From positions 1-11,896 of the forward strand of contig JAEDGQ010000061.1 of NCBI GenBank assembly GCA_016297415.1: a DNA stretch of 11,896 nucleotides, given 5' to 3'. Below the pieces are notes generated by a model. The model was not told the DNA's origin. It made no database searches and worked only from the letters and a program-made list of their open reading frames with translations. The position numbers and the translations under genes were made by a program. This DNA comes from Treponema sp. GTDB taxonomy: Bacteria > Spirochaetota > Spirochaetia > Treponematales > Treponemataceae. Position 1 is the first letter of the stretch. Each line of letters starts with the position of its first letter. This document shows, one piece after another, positions 1 to 6,635 of the stretch.

Positions 1-228
1 CTGTGCGAAGTGCAGAACGGCAAAGGCAGAAGCGACGCAGTTGTGTGGCAGAAAGACGCAATCTACATTTTTGAGTTTAAAATGGACGGTTCAGCAAAAG
101 AAGCCCTGGAACAGATAAACAGCCAGAACTATCCAATCGCCTACAAAAACGACGGACGCAAAATCGTAAAAGTGGGCGTGAACTATTCAAGTGAACAAAA
201 GCAATTGACTGAATGGGTGATTGAATAA
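1..228 (+). CDS. AAA-ATPase-like protein, C-terminal PD-(D/E)XK nuclease-like domain (5' partial)
   Basis: The reading frame is open from base 1, so this is the 3' end of a gene that begins outside the window; the GTG at base 10 is not a credible start. The visible 75 residues resemble the PD-(D/E)XK-like domain (DUF1703/PDDEXK_9) that follows an AAA-ATPase domain in a large family common in Treponema, Bacteroidetes and Clostridia. The nuclease-like signature is visible: Asp in GRSD, then a beta strand ending EFK (the E-x-K part of the active site), then an alpha helix with ALEQI and the segment YPIAYKNDGRKIVKVGVNY. The cellular role of the family is not settled. Codons are richer in GC-ending forms (AAC, GGC, GAC, ATC) than in the chemoreceptor gene next door, which suggests an independent history. 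No terminator is evident after the stop. Confidence 0.8.
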   Translation: MCEVQNGKGRSDAVVWQKDAIYIFEFKMDGSAKEALEQINSQNYPIAYKNDGRKIVKVGVNYSSEQKQLTEWVIE

Positions 229-266
229 GGCACTTCCAAAAAATTAGTGTTTAAGCAAAAAAAATT

Positions 267-295
267 TTGAATCTTATGCTGTTTTGTGTTATTCT
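267..295 (+). promoter_or_regulatory. sigma-70-type promoter for the chemoreceptor gene
   Basis: A -35 hexamer TTGAAT (267-272) and a -10 hexamer TATTCT (290-295) are separated by exactly 17 bases, about 35 bases before the start codon. This fits a vegetative sigma-70 promoter; it is inferred from sequence only. Confidence 0.5.
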
Positions 296-329
296 TTTAG
301 TTAGTTTTTTATAAAAAAAGGGATGTCCA

Positions 330-2180
330 ATGAATCAGATTGTAAAACCATTTCCATTCAAAGTAAAATTTTATTATGCAAGTATGTTCATTATGCCTGT
401 TGTAGTAACATGGGCACTGCTTCTGTATATTAAAATTTCCACTTTTTCAGAATTAATTGCTGCTATTCTTACTCCAACATCAATTGGAGCACTTATTATT
501 CTTTCTGCATTTGTAATTTCAAATTTTGTGCTTCATTCAAGAGTTGTTTACTCTTATGACGGTTCTTCTGAATCTTCAAAAAAAGCCAATAAAGCTGCAA
601 AAAGATTTGAAACTGTTTCTCTTGCTGCAGCAGTTCTTGCATCACCATTTATTACCTGTATGACAAAGCTTTCCTATAATCTCAAGGGAATCCCTATCGA
701 TATTGCTCCTTTTATGACTGTCAGTATGGGATCTATTTGTCTTTATGCCTTGTTTTTCTATATCTGTTATATGCAGAATTTTGAAAAGAACCTGTATGGA
801 CTTCCTTTCAGCAGAGATTATCTTTCTATGTCCCTTACATTAAGAAGCTGTCTTGTTACTTTATTTGCTGCTACAGGTATTTTCCTCTTTATTACAACAC
901 CAAACCTTGTTCCTGCTCTTGATGATTACACTCCTGGTCAGCTGCTTCGTATATATCAGATTCCTCTTGGTCTTATGAGTGTTTTAATGACAATTCTCTG
1001 TTCTTTCAGACAGATGTCCCATACAGCACAGCGGGTAAAAGTTATTGCTGACTTTACAGATTCAATTGCCCGCAAAGACTATACAAGCTCAAATATTCCT
1101 GTTCAGAGCCGCGATGAATTTGGTCTTCTCATTAATGCCATTAATTCCTTTTTTAACGGTACAAGAACACTTCTGGAAGACATTCATGACAGCGTAAAGC
1201 TTTCAAGCAAAACTTCAGACGATGTAAACTCAAATATGAGTGAAACTGCATCTGCTATCGAACAGATTCAGGGCAATATTTCCAGCGTTAAACAGAGCGT
1301 ACTTGATCAGAGCGCCAGCGTAGATGAAACACAGTCTACAATCGAAAATATGGTTAAGCACATTGAAGAATTAAACAACAGCGTTCAAGTTCAGAATGCA
1401 GGTGTTTCAAATTCTTCTTCAGCAGTCGAAGAAATGGTTGCAAACATCCGTTCCGTTGCAGATATCCTCGAAAAGAACTCATTAAATGTTGATACCCTCA
1501 GAAAAGAAGCAGAAACAGGCCGCAACAAAATCAATCAGTCTGCAGAGAACGCAGCCATGATTCTTACACGTTCTGCAGGACTTCTTGAAGCTTCAACAAT
1601 CATTCAGAATATCGCCAGCCAGACAAACCTTCTTGCCATGAATGCTGCAATCGAAGCTGCACACGCCGGAGAAGCAGGTCAGGGATTCTCAGTTGTTGCT
1701 GACGAAATCCGTAAACTGGCAGAACAGTCAAATACTCAGGGTAAAGTAATTACAACACAGCTTAAAGATCTTCAGCAGGCAATTAAAAGCGTTGCAGACA
1801 ATACAACAGATGTTCAGAAACAGTTCGAAATCATCTTTAACCTTACAAATACTGTTCGTGAACAGGAAATTGTCATCAAAAATGCAATGGAAGAACAGTC
1901 AGCCGGAAGTACACAGGTTCTTGAATCAATCAGCGACATTAAAACTTCATCAGATACTGTAAAAGACAATGCAGATATCCTTCTTGAAGGTGGCCGTCAG
2001 ATTGCTAACGAAATGAAACTCCTTTCAGATGTTACAACTCATATTAACAGTGCTATGAACGAAATGGTTCAGGGCGCTTCCCTTGTAACAAATTCTGTAG
2101 AAAACTGCAAAAACAGCAGTAACGAAAACACAAACCATCTTCAGAACCTTGAATCTGAAGTTAATCAGTTCAAACTGTAA
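330..2180 (+). CDS. methyl-accepting chemotaxis protein with six membrane spans
   Basis: This 616-residue chemoreceptor should signal to CheA/CheW at the inner membrane. Six hydrophobic segments fill the N-terminal third (about residues 14-35, 42-68, 95-115, 127-148, 172-192, 205-226), with no long extracytoplasmic loop, so any sensing is through the membrane or cytoplasm rather than by a Cache/4HB-type domain. A HAMP-like stretch follows (about 226-280, with SRDEFGLLINAINSFF). A long coiled coil then leads to the highly conserved signalling hairpin (about 424-475), recognisable by IASQTNLLAMNAAIEAAHAG and the GFSVVADEIRKLAEQS block. Glu/Gln pairs before and after the hairpin are candidate methylation sites. 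No C-terminal CheR-binding pentapeptide is visible; the protein ends in EVNQFKL. The start is supported by AGGGA at 319-323, six bases before the ATG. Family assignment is firm; the ligand is unknown. Confidence 0.97.
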   Translation: MNQIVKPFPFKVKFYYASMFIMPVVVTWALLLYIKISTFSELIAAILTPTSIGALIILSAFVISNFVLHSRVVYSYDGSSESSKKANKAAKRFETVSLAAAVLASPFITCMTKLSYNLKGIPIDIAPFMTVSMGSICLYALFFYICYMQNFEKNLYGLPFSRDYLSMSLTLRSCLVTLFAATGIFLFITTPNLVPALDDYTPGQLLRIYQIPLGLMSVLMTILCSFRQMSHTAQRVKVIADFTDSIARKDYTSSNIPVQSRDEFGLLINAINSFFNGTRTLLEDIHDSVKLSSKTSDDVNSNMSETASAIEQIQGNISSVKQSVLDQSASVDETQSTIENMVKHIEELNNSVQVQNAGVSNSSSAVEEMVANIRSVADILEKNSLNVDTLRKEAETGRNKINQSAENAAMILTRSAGLLEASTIIQNIASQTNLLAMNAAIEAAHAGEAGQGFSVVADEIRKLAEQSNTQGKVITTQLKDLQQAIKSVADNTTDVQKQFEIIFNLTNTVREQEIVIKNAMEEQSAGSTQVLESISDIKTSSDTVKDNADILLEGGRQIANEMKLLSDVTTHINSAMNEMVQGASLVTNSVENCKNSSNENTNHLQNLESEVNQFKL

Positions 2181-2206
2181 TTCAAAAGCCGAACTGACAT
2201 AAAAAA

Positions 2207-2297
2207 GAGGGCTGTCCAAAAAGTTCAACTTGCGGTGGTTGAGCTTATCGAAACCACCATATTTAGTGCAATGGTCATTACTTATTGGACAGCCCTC
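2207..2297. repeat. 91-bp repeat element, copy 1, acting as a bidirectional terminator
   Basis: The element is bounded by a perfect 13-bp inverted repeat (GAGGGCTGTCCAA at 2207-2219; its complement at 2285-2297). A run of A precedes it and a run of T follows it, so the folded transcript would terminate transcription from either strand. Inside is a second hairpin, GGTGGTT (2234-2240) pairing with AACCACC (2252-2258) around GAGCTTATCGA. A second 91-bp copy lies at 9898-9988; the cores are nearly identical. Both copies sit between convergent genes. Read as a MITE-like or REP-like element that also serves as a terminator. Confidence 0.85.
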
Positions 2298-2303
2298 TTT
2301 TTT

Positions 2304-2459
2304 TTATTTATTATTTATAAAACTTGAAGTTGTATCTGCGTAAGTAGTTTTATCTTCACCAAAAGTATTATTTTTAATCTGACAGTTGCTGAAGTTTTTG
2401 CTGCAATATCTGTTCTATAAGTGAAAAAATAAGCTGTATAAAGCGAAAAATTTCTTCAT
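2304..2459 (-). pseudogene. small secreted-protein gene interrupted by an in-frame stop
   Basis: On the minus strand a strong ribosome-binding site AAAGGAG (2467-2473) lies seven bases before an ATG at 2459. Translation gives a signal-peptide-like start (MKKFFALYSLFFHL) and then TAG at 2415-2417. The same frame continues past the TAG for 36 polar residues, including NFSNCQIKNNTFGEDK, to TAA at 2304-2306. The stretch NCxIKNNTF loosely recalls beta-helix surface proteins. The simplest reading is a degraded or internally deleted secreted-protein gene. Alternatives are a real 14-residue peptide, or chance openness after the stop. It lies 43 bases downstream of the thioesterase on the same strand, so it would be the last member of that transcript, and its final stop abuts the terminator of repeat copy 1. 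Confidence 0.45.
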
Positions 2460-2502
2460 ATCAGTACTCCTTTCCATGCATAATAAAAACAGGATATTTC
2501 AT

Positions 2503-2907
2503 TTACTTTGAAAACTTCAGCAGGCTTGCATAAAAGTCCGGGAATGCTTTTTCAAGAATTAAAGGTCTTCCTTCAGGACTTAAAAAACAATGAGAACTTT
2601 CAGCTGTACATACAACCTGATCTTTTGATTTCATTTCGTATTCAAGAATAAGTTTTGTAGCAGTAATTTTCTGAACACAAACAGATATTTCAATTTCATC
2701 TGTAAAAGTACTTGTGTGTTTATAATTACAAGTAACACTTACAACTGGAGAAATAATGCCTTTCTCTTCAAATTTGTCATATCCCCAGCCAATCTGTTCC
2801 AGAAAATAAACTCTGGCTTCTTCCATAAAGCGGATATAATTTGAATGATGAGTAATCCCCATTTTATCTGTTTCGTAATAGTTTACTTTATGTTTGTAGC
2901 TTTCCAT
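2503..2907 (-). CDS. acyl-CoA thioesterase, YbgC/FadM-like (4HBT hotdog fold)
   Basis: A 134-residue single-domain hotdog-fold thioesterase of the 4-hydroxybenzoyl-CoA thioesterase family, expected to hydrolyse acyl-CoA thioesters in the cytoplasm. The diagnostic N-terminal motif is present: YYETDKMGITHHSNYIRFMEEAR corresponds, in pieces, to the family's Y-x-D-T-D-x-x-G-x-x-x-H-x-x-Y followed by EEAR, with the catalytic Asp in ETD. Length is typical. The ATG at 2907 is chosen because AAAGGAG (2914-2920) precedes it by six bases. The upstream in-frame ATG at 2934 would lie before the inferred transcription start. In many bacteria ybgC sits with tol-pal genes; here it does not, so the substrate cannot be inferred from context. 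It is followed by a broken small gene and a bidirectional terminator. Confidence 0.9.
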   Translation of the reverse strand: MESYKHKVNYYETDKMGITHHSNYIRFMEEARVYFLEQIGWGYDKFEEKGIISPVVSVTCNYKHTSTFTDEIEISVCVQKITATKLILEYEMKSKDQVVCTAESSHCFLSPEGRPLILEKAFPDFYASLLKFSK

Positions 2908-2929
2908 CAAATGCTCCTTTTGATGATTT

Positions 2930-2958
2930 ATCATATATTTAAACTTCCATCTTTACAA
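2930..2958 (-). promoter_or_regulatory. promoter for the thioesterase gene
   Basis: On the minus strand TTGTAA (2958-2953) and TATGAT (2935-2930) are spaced by 17 bases. Transcription would start near 2923, about 16 bases upstream of the chosen ATG, leaving the Shine-Dalgarno sequence intact. Confidence 0.55.
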
Positions 2959-3140
2959 TTAAATCAGTCTTAAAAATAAAGCTGACAGACCTGTATTATT
3001 CCGTTTTTCAAAAGGGCTTCTTCTCAGCAATTAGTAACGATACGCTATTACTAGGGTGAATTCCGCCCCCTCTACCACTATATTTAGTTATTATATACAA
3101 ATCTTCGCCATAAAAGGTGAATTCTTTTAAAGCAAAAATA
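2959..3140. other. intergenic patch between divergent promoters
   Basis: No convincing gene is seen between the opposed promoters of the thioesterase and the ABC ATPase. The stretch holds an imperfect hairpin, TAGTAA (3032-3037) with TTACTA (3048-3053); a pyrimidine-rich, C-rich run (3063-3078) unlike the AT-rich surroundings; and two direct copies of GGTGAATTC (3055-3063 and 3116-3124). It could be a remnant of a repeat or an operator region. The function is unknown. Confidence 0.35.
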
Positions 3141-3169
3141 TTGATTTTATGAGCCATGGAAGGTATACT
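3141..3169 (+). promoter_or_regulatory. strong promoter for the sugar ABC ATPase gene
   Basis: TTGATT (3141-3146) and TATACT (3164-3169) are separated by 17 bases, giving a start near 3176 and a leader of about 60 bases. The leader opens with an imperfect hairpin, TGGAcGGG pairing with CCCTCCA (3174-3200), which could stabilise the transcript or modulate its translation. Confidence 0.6.
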
Positions 3170-3237
3170 TAAATGGACGGGTTTTTAAATATGCCCTCCA
3201 CTGATTGAATTAATAAATCCATTGCAAGAGGAATCAA

Positions 3238-4353
3238 ATGGCTAAAATTGAACTTAAAGGCATTACTAAGATCTATGACGGCAACGTTCTCGCTGTAGAA
3301 AGATCTAATGTAACAATTGAAGACCGCGAATTCTGTGTATTCGTAGGCCCATCTGGTTGTGGTAAATCTACAACACTTCGTATGATCGCAGGTCTCGAAG
3401 ATATCACTGGTGGTGAACTTCTCATCGATGGTGAAGTTATGAACGATGTTCCACCAAAAGACCGCAATATCGCAATGGTATTCCAGGACTATGCTCTTTA
3501 CCCACATTTGTCTGTATACGACAACATGGCTTATGGTCTTAAACTCCGCAAAACAGCTAAGGACGAAATCGACCGTCGTGTTCGCGAAGCTTCCCGTATT
3601 CTTGACCTGGACAACTATCTTGACCGTAAACCAAAGGCTCTCTCTGGTGGACAGCGTCAGCGTGTAGCTGTAGGTCGTGCAATCGTTCGTTCTCCAAAAG
3701 TATTCTTGTTCGACGAACCACTTTCTAACCTTGATGCTAAACTCCGTGTTCAGATGCGTTCTGAAATTTCTGGTCTTCATAACCGTCTTCAGGCAACAAT
3801 GATCTACGTAACACACGACCAGGTTGAAGCTATGACTATGGGTACAAAAATCGTTGTAATGTCTGAAAAACGCATTCAGCAGATTGGTGCTCCAATTTAC
3901 CTTTACAACCACCCAATCAACAAGTTCGTTGCTGGATTCATCGGTACACCTCCAATGAACTTCTTCAAAGTAAAGATTGCTGAAAAAGGCGGAAAAGTAG
4001 TTGCAGATGAAGGAACATTCTCTGTAGTACCAACTGCAGATCAGCAGGCTTCTCTTAAAGCTTATGTTGGTAAAGAAGTATGGTTCGGTGTTCGTCCAGA
4101 AGACCTTAAATTCTGCGAAAAACCAGCTGCAGAAAACAACATGGCTGTAAAAGTAGTTAACAAAGAACCACTTGGTGCAGAAACACATGTATTCGTACAG
4201 ATTCAGAATGTAAAAGTTGTTGCTCGCTGTGAACCAACAGTAAATCCACAGCTTGGTGAAACAATCAACCTTACACCTGTAATGGAAAATGTAAAATTCT
4301 TCGATCTAGATACAGAAATCAACATCTGTGAAAAGATTGAAAAAACATGGTAA
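3238..4353 (+). CDS. sugar ABC importer ATP-binding subunit, MsmX/MalK/UgpC family
   Basis: A 371-residue carbohydrate-importer ATPase (CUT1 class), a cytoplasmic subunit that would dimerise under MalF/MalG-type permeases. All nucleotide-binding motifs are intact: Walker A GPSGCGKST (37-45), Q-loop Gln83, signature LSGGQ (135-139), Walker B VFLFDEP with Asp159 and Glu160, D-loop SNLDA, and switch His193 in VTHDQ. A C-terminal regulatory/OB domain follows (about 235-371), with the family's GFIGTPPMNFF and VRPEDL segments. No permease or binding-protein gene is adjacent, as is typical of shared ATPases (MsmX, MsmK) that serve several sugar importers. Start: GAGGA, five bases before the ATG. The gene has its own promoter and terminator. 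Codon choice is strongly biased, with TTA, CTA and TCA almost absent, suggesting high expression. The exact substrate (maltose, glycerol-3-phosphate, other) cannot be read from sequence. Confidence 0.95.
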   Translation: MAKIELKGITKIYDGNVLAVERSNVTIEDREFCVFVGPSGCGKSTTLRMIAGLEDITGGELLIDGEVMNDVPPKDRNIAMVFQDYALYPHLSVYDNMAYGLKLRKTAKDEIDRRVREASRILDLDNYLDRKPKALSGGQRQRVAVGRAIVRSPKVFLFDEPLSNLDAKLRVQMRSEISGLHNRLQATMIYVTHDQVEAMTMGTKIVVMSEKRIQQIGAPIYLYNHPINKFVAGFIGTPPMNFFKVKIAEKGGKVVADEGTFSVVPTADQQASLKAYVGKEVWFGVRPEDLKFCEKPAAENNMAVKVVNKEPLGAETHVFVQIQNVKVVARCEPTVNPQLGETINLTPVMENVKFFDLDTEINICEKIEKTW

Positions 4354-4370
4354 TTTCTAATTAGCCATCC

Positions 4371-4405
4371 AAAAAGCCATACTATTACAGTGTGGCTTTT
4401 TTTTT
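4371..4405 (+). terminator. Rho-independent terminator after the ABC ATPase
   Basis: AGCCATAC (4375-4382) pairs with GTGTGGCT (4390-4397) in an 8-bp stem with one G-U pair and a 7-base loop, preceded by A5 and followed by nine Ts. It is a canonical intrinsic terminator. Confidence 0.9.
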
Positions 4406-4418
4406 GCCTGTAACATAA

Positions 4419-4448
4419 TTGCTCTATGCGTTGTTTATAAGTTAAAAT
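4419..4448 (+). promoter_or_regulatory. probable promoter for the hydrolase gene
   Basis: TTGCTC (4419-4424) and TAAAAT (4443-4448) lie 18 bases apart, just after the preceding terminator. Both hexamers are imperfect matches, so the call is moderate. Confidence 0.4.
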
Positions 4449-4483
4449 AGAGAGAAAAAAACAAGAGTAATAAAGAGTTTTTT

Positions 4484-6076
4484 ATGGATAAAAGATTTGA
4501 AAAAAGGACAGCACTGGGAAAAGAACCAAATATCTATACCTATATCAAACAAATAGGTGGTGTCCGTTTTCCTGGATCAGACTTTTTCGATATCGATGCA
4601 CTGGTTTTTTGTCAGGTGGGTTATGTCCATTATAATGATTTATTCCCAGACCTTTACACAGAAAAAACTTTTCAGCAGATAAGTGACGAAATCAATTCCT
4701 CAAAAGAAAACTATATGAAGTATATGGATGTTGGAGTTATGTACTACGATATTTCATATACCTTTATCGATGCTGCAAAAACAACACGCTTTAAAGACGT
4801 AAAAATCACCCATTTTACAAAAAAAGACAGTCGTGGAGACGAAATCTCAACCCAGGAACAGTTTGCAGCACTTACTTATATTCTTGATGATGACAGAATC
4901 TGTGTTGTATTCCGTGGCTCAGATGACTCAGTAGTAGCCTGGCAGGAAGATTGTAACTTGTGTTTAACACGTGAAATCCCGGCACAAAAACATGCTCTGG
5001 AATACTTAAAACATGTTCTTGATGACTTTCCAAATCATCAGGTATATGTAGCAGGACATTCAAAAGGCGGAAATCTTGCCATGTATGCCTGTGCCAACCT
5101 TCCATCGGAAAAAAGAGACAGAATCCTCAAAATTTATACATTTGACAGTCCTGGATTTCCAAAAGACACTCTTGACTCCCCTAACTTTCTTTCAATTAGA
5201 CCTAAAATGAAGACCTTTTATCCTCATCAGTCTTTTGTAGGAATGCTTTTCTATCATTGGCCTGAATACACTGTTGTTGAAAGTTCAACTCATCTTCTTT
5301 TACAGCATGAATTAAGTTCATGGCACACTGATCCTAACAACGGAACTACTTTTCTCACAAAAGAAAAAATAAACGATGAGTGTATCTATTTCTATAACCG
5401 ATTTAATACATTCTTAGATAAATGTACTTATGAACAGCGAAAAGAATTCATCGATTCCATTTTTGAAATAATGGCAACTGCTGATATTACAAATATTGCA
5501 GATATGTTCGGCAATCCTCAGATTGCAAAAATAGAAAACAGATATGATGAAGTTGATAATTTAACTGCAATAAAAAATTCTTCAAAACGTTATGCTGTAA
5601 CTCCATTTTCTTTTTATAAAACATCAGTAGCTTCTGTAAAAATTACTTTGGACAGAGTTAAAAATCCGGAAGCCCGCAAACTTCTTCTGGAGGTATGCGA
5701 AAACTTTGTAGATGCAGCCACAAACGATGCTATTTCTAAAACAAAGAAAGTTGCAAAAAAAGGTTTCAAATGGACAAATGTTCTGGCCTTAAAAACAAAA
5801 AAAGCAACAAATAAAGCTAAAACATTTATTTTGTCAGAAAATGGTCAGTGTTTTCTTCTTGGAATTTTCTTTGGTCTGCTTGGAATTCATTGCTTCCCTA
5901 AAGGAAAAATTTTTTCAGGTCTCTCACACCTGTTAATTTCCTTCATCAGCCTTGCAATCTGCTGGATTCCTATCGTAAATTTAACTTCACTTCTGCTTGT
6001 TATAATTAATTCTATCTGGGTTGGAGTTGAATTGACTCTGCTTGTTCAGGATTACAAGAATACACCGGTGAAGTAA
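4484..6076 (+). CDS. alpha/beta-hydrolase (Mbeg1/DUF2974-like) with TM2-like C-terminal membrane domain
   Basis: A 530-residue protein. Residues about 15-300 match the Mbeg1-like/DUF2974 lipase-type alpha/beta-hydrolase pattern: an N-terminal DIDALVFCQVGYVHY block, VVFRGSDDS, the nucleophile elbow GHSKGGN with Ser193, a following YTFDSPG strand with likely catalytic Asp221, and His281 in SSWHTD as a candidate third residue. A central region (300-440) is lysine-rich with no domain I recognise. Residues about 455-520 are hydrophobic, and GIFFGLLGIHCFPKGK resembles a TM2 domain, though the usual HxFY becomes HCFP. The hydrolase would therefore be tethered to the inner membrane, probably facing the cytoplasm since no signal peptide is seen. 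The ribosome-binding site is weak (AAAGAG at 4472-4477). The last 65 bases overlap the convergent gene on the other strand. The substrate is unknown; lipid or ester hydrolysis is inferred from the fold. Confidence 0.8.
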   Translation: MDKRFEKRTALGKEPNIYTYIKQIGGVRFPGSDFFDIDALVFCQVGYVHYNDLFPDLYTEKTFQQISDEINSSKENYMKYMDVGVMYYDISYTFIDAAKTTRFKDVKITHFTKKDSRGDEISTQEQFAALTYILDDDRICVVFRGSDDSVVAWQEDCNLCLTREIPAQKHALEYLKHVLDDFPNHQVYVAGHSKGGNLAMYACANLPSEKRDRILKIYTFDSPGFPKDTLDSPNFLSIRPKMKTFYPHQSFVGMLFYHWPEYTVVESSTHLLLQHELSSWHTDPNNGTTFLTKEKINDECIYFYNRFNTFLDKCTYEQRKEFIDSIFEIMATADITNIADMFGNPQIAKIENRYDEVDNLTAIKNSSKRYAVTPFSFYKTSVASVKITLDRVKNPEARKLLLEVCENFVDAATNDAISKTKKVAKKGFKWTNVLALKTKKATNKAKTFILSENGQCFLLGIFFGLLGIHCFPKGKIFSGLSHLLISFISLAICWIPIVNLTSLLLVIINSIWVGVELTLLVQDYKNTPVK

Positions 6077-6635
6077 ACTTAAAAAATAAAGGTGCCTTAT
6101 AATCAATGTGCCACTCTCCTGTATAAAATCCATTATCATTTTTTACAGGCATAACAAAAATTACTTTTGCCGGGTTTTCTGTATCATACTCAAAAACATT
6201 CGATGTCCAGGGTTTATCACCTTTATAAGGCCACATTTTATCAACTGGTGTATAAACAGAAATCTTATATTTCCCTTTTTTTAAGTTCAGGTGAATTGCC
6301 ATTCCTCCAGAAAGCCACCAGGTTTTTTGAAATTGATTTACTACATTTGGACGACTTATCCATTCATAGGTTGCCGTAGCAGCTGTATAAGTTACATCAT
6401 TTCCAGCTTCGTCTTCCAGCTTTAACCAGCATCGTATTTCATTTATCTGACTTGAGTTTTCCGGGCGATATATTATAAGTTCCCAGGGATTATGATGCAA
6501 ATCAGGTAAATTACTTTCCGGAATAACAGACTCCGGCAATGGTGACAAACGTGGTTCAAACTTTTGTGTCCAGCTTAAGTTAAGGCCTATAAAAAGTAAA
6601 ACAAGAACAAAAAAGTTTCTCTGGAAACACTTCAC
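6012..6635 (-). CDS. secreted protein of unknown function
   Basis: A 207-residue protein I do not recognise. It starts with a clear signal peptide: charged MKCFQRN, hydrophobic FFVLVLLFIGLNL, and a likely cleavage near residue 24. There is no lipobox cysteine, so it should be free in the periplasm or exported. The mature part is rich in Trp, Tyr and beta-prone residues; GKYKISVYTP and GFYTGEWHIDYKAP suggest a beta-sandwich (Ig- or transthyretin-like) fold, but this is inference. The start is GTG at 6635, which shares its G with the TAG stop of the upstream gene (TAGTG). GGAGG (6643-6647) lies seven bases before it, so translation is coupled. The 3' end runs 65 bases into the convergent hydrolase gene, so no terminator can separate them. 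This is an odd partner for an AbiEi-like protein. Confidence 0.75.
   Translation of the reverse strand: MKCFQRNFFVLVLLFIGLNLSWTQKFEPRLSPLPESVIPESNLPDLHHNPWELIIYRPENSSQINEIRCWLKLEDEAGNDVTYTAATATYEWISRPNVVNQFQKTWWLSGGMAIHLNLKKGKYKISVYTPVDKMWPYKGDKPWTSNVFEYDTENPAKVIFVMPVKNDNGFYTGEWHIDYKAPLFFKFTSPVYSCNPEQAESIQLQPR

Noticed and set aside
2234..2258. Repeat hairpin as a CRISPR repeat
   Set aside because: Only single copies occur at distant sites, with no spacer array and no cas genes in the window.
3034..3068. Minus-strand similarity to a 16S rRNA segment (CTAGTAATnGCGTATC)
   Set aside because: The match covers only about 16 bases and the flanks diverge at once; no other part of an rRNA is present. 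It is probably coincidental to the hairpin.
3169..4188. Long minus-strand open frame opposite the ABC ATPase
   Set aside because: It is aligned codon for codon with a highly conserved ATPase gene, and its openness is explained by the absence of TTA, CTA and TCA in the sense strand. The predicted protein is Cys/Trp/Phe-rich nonsense without a ribosome-binding site.
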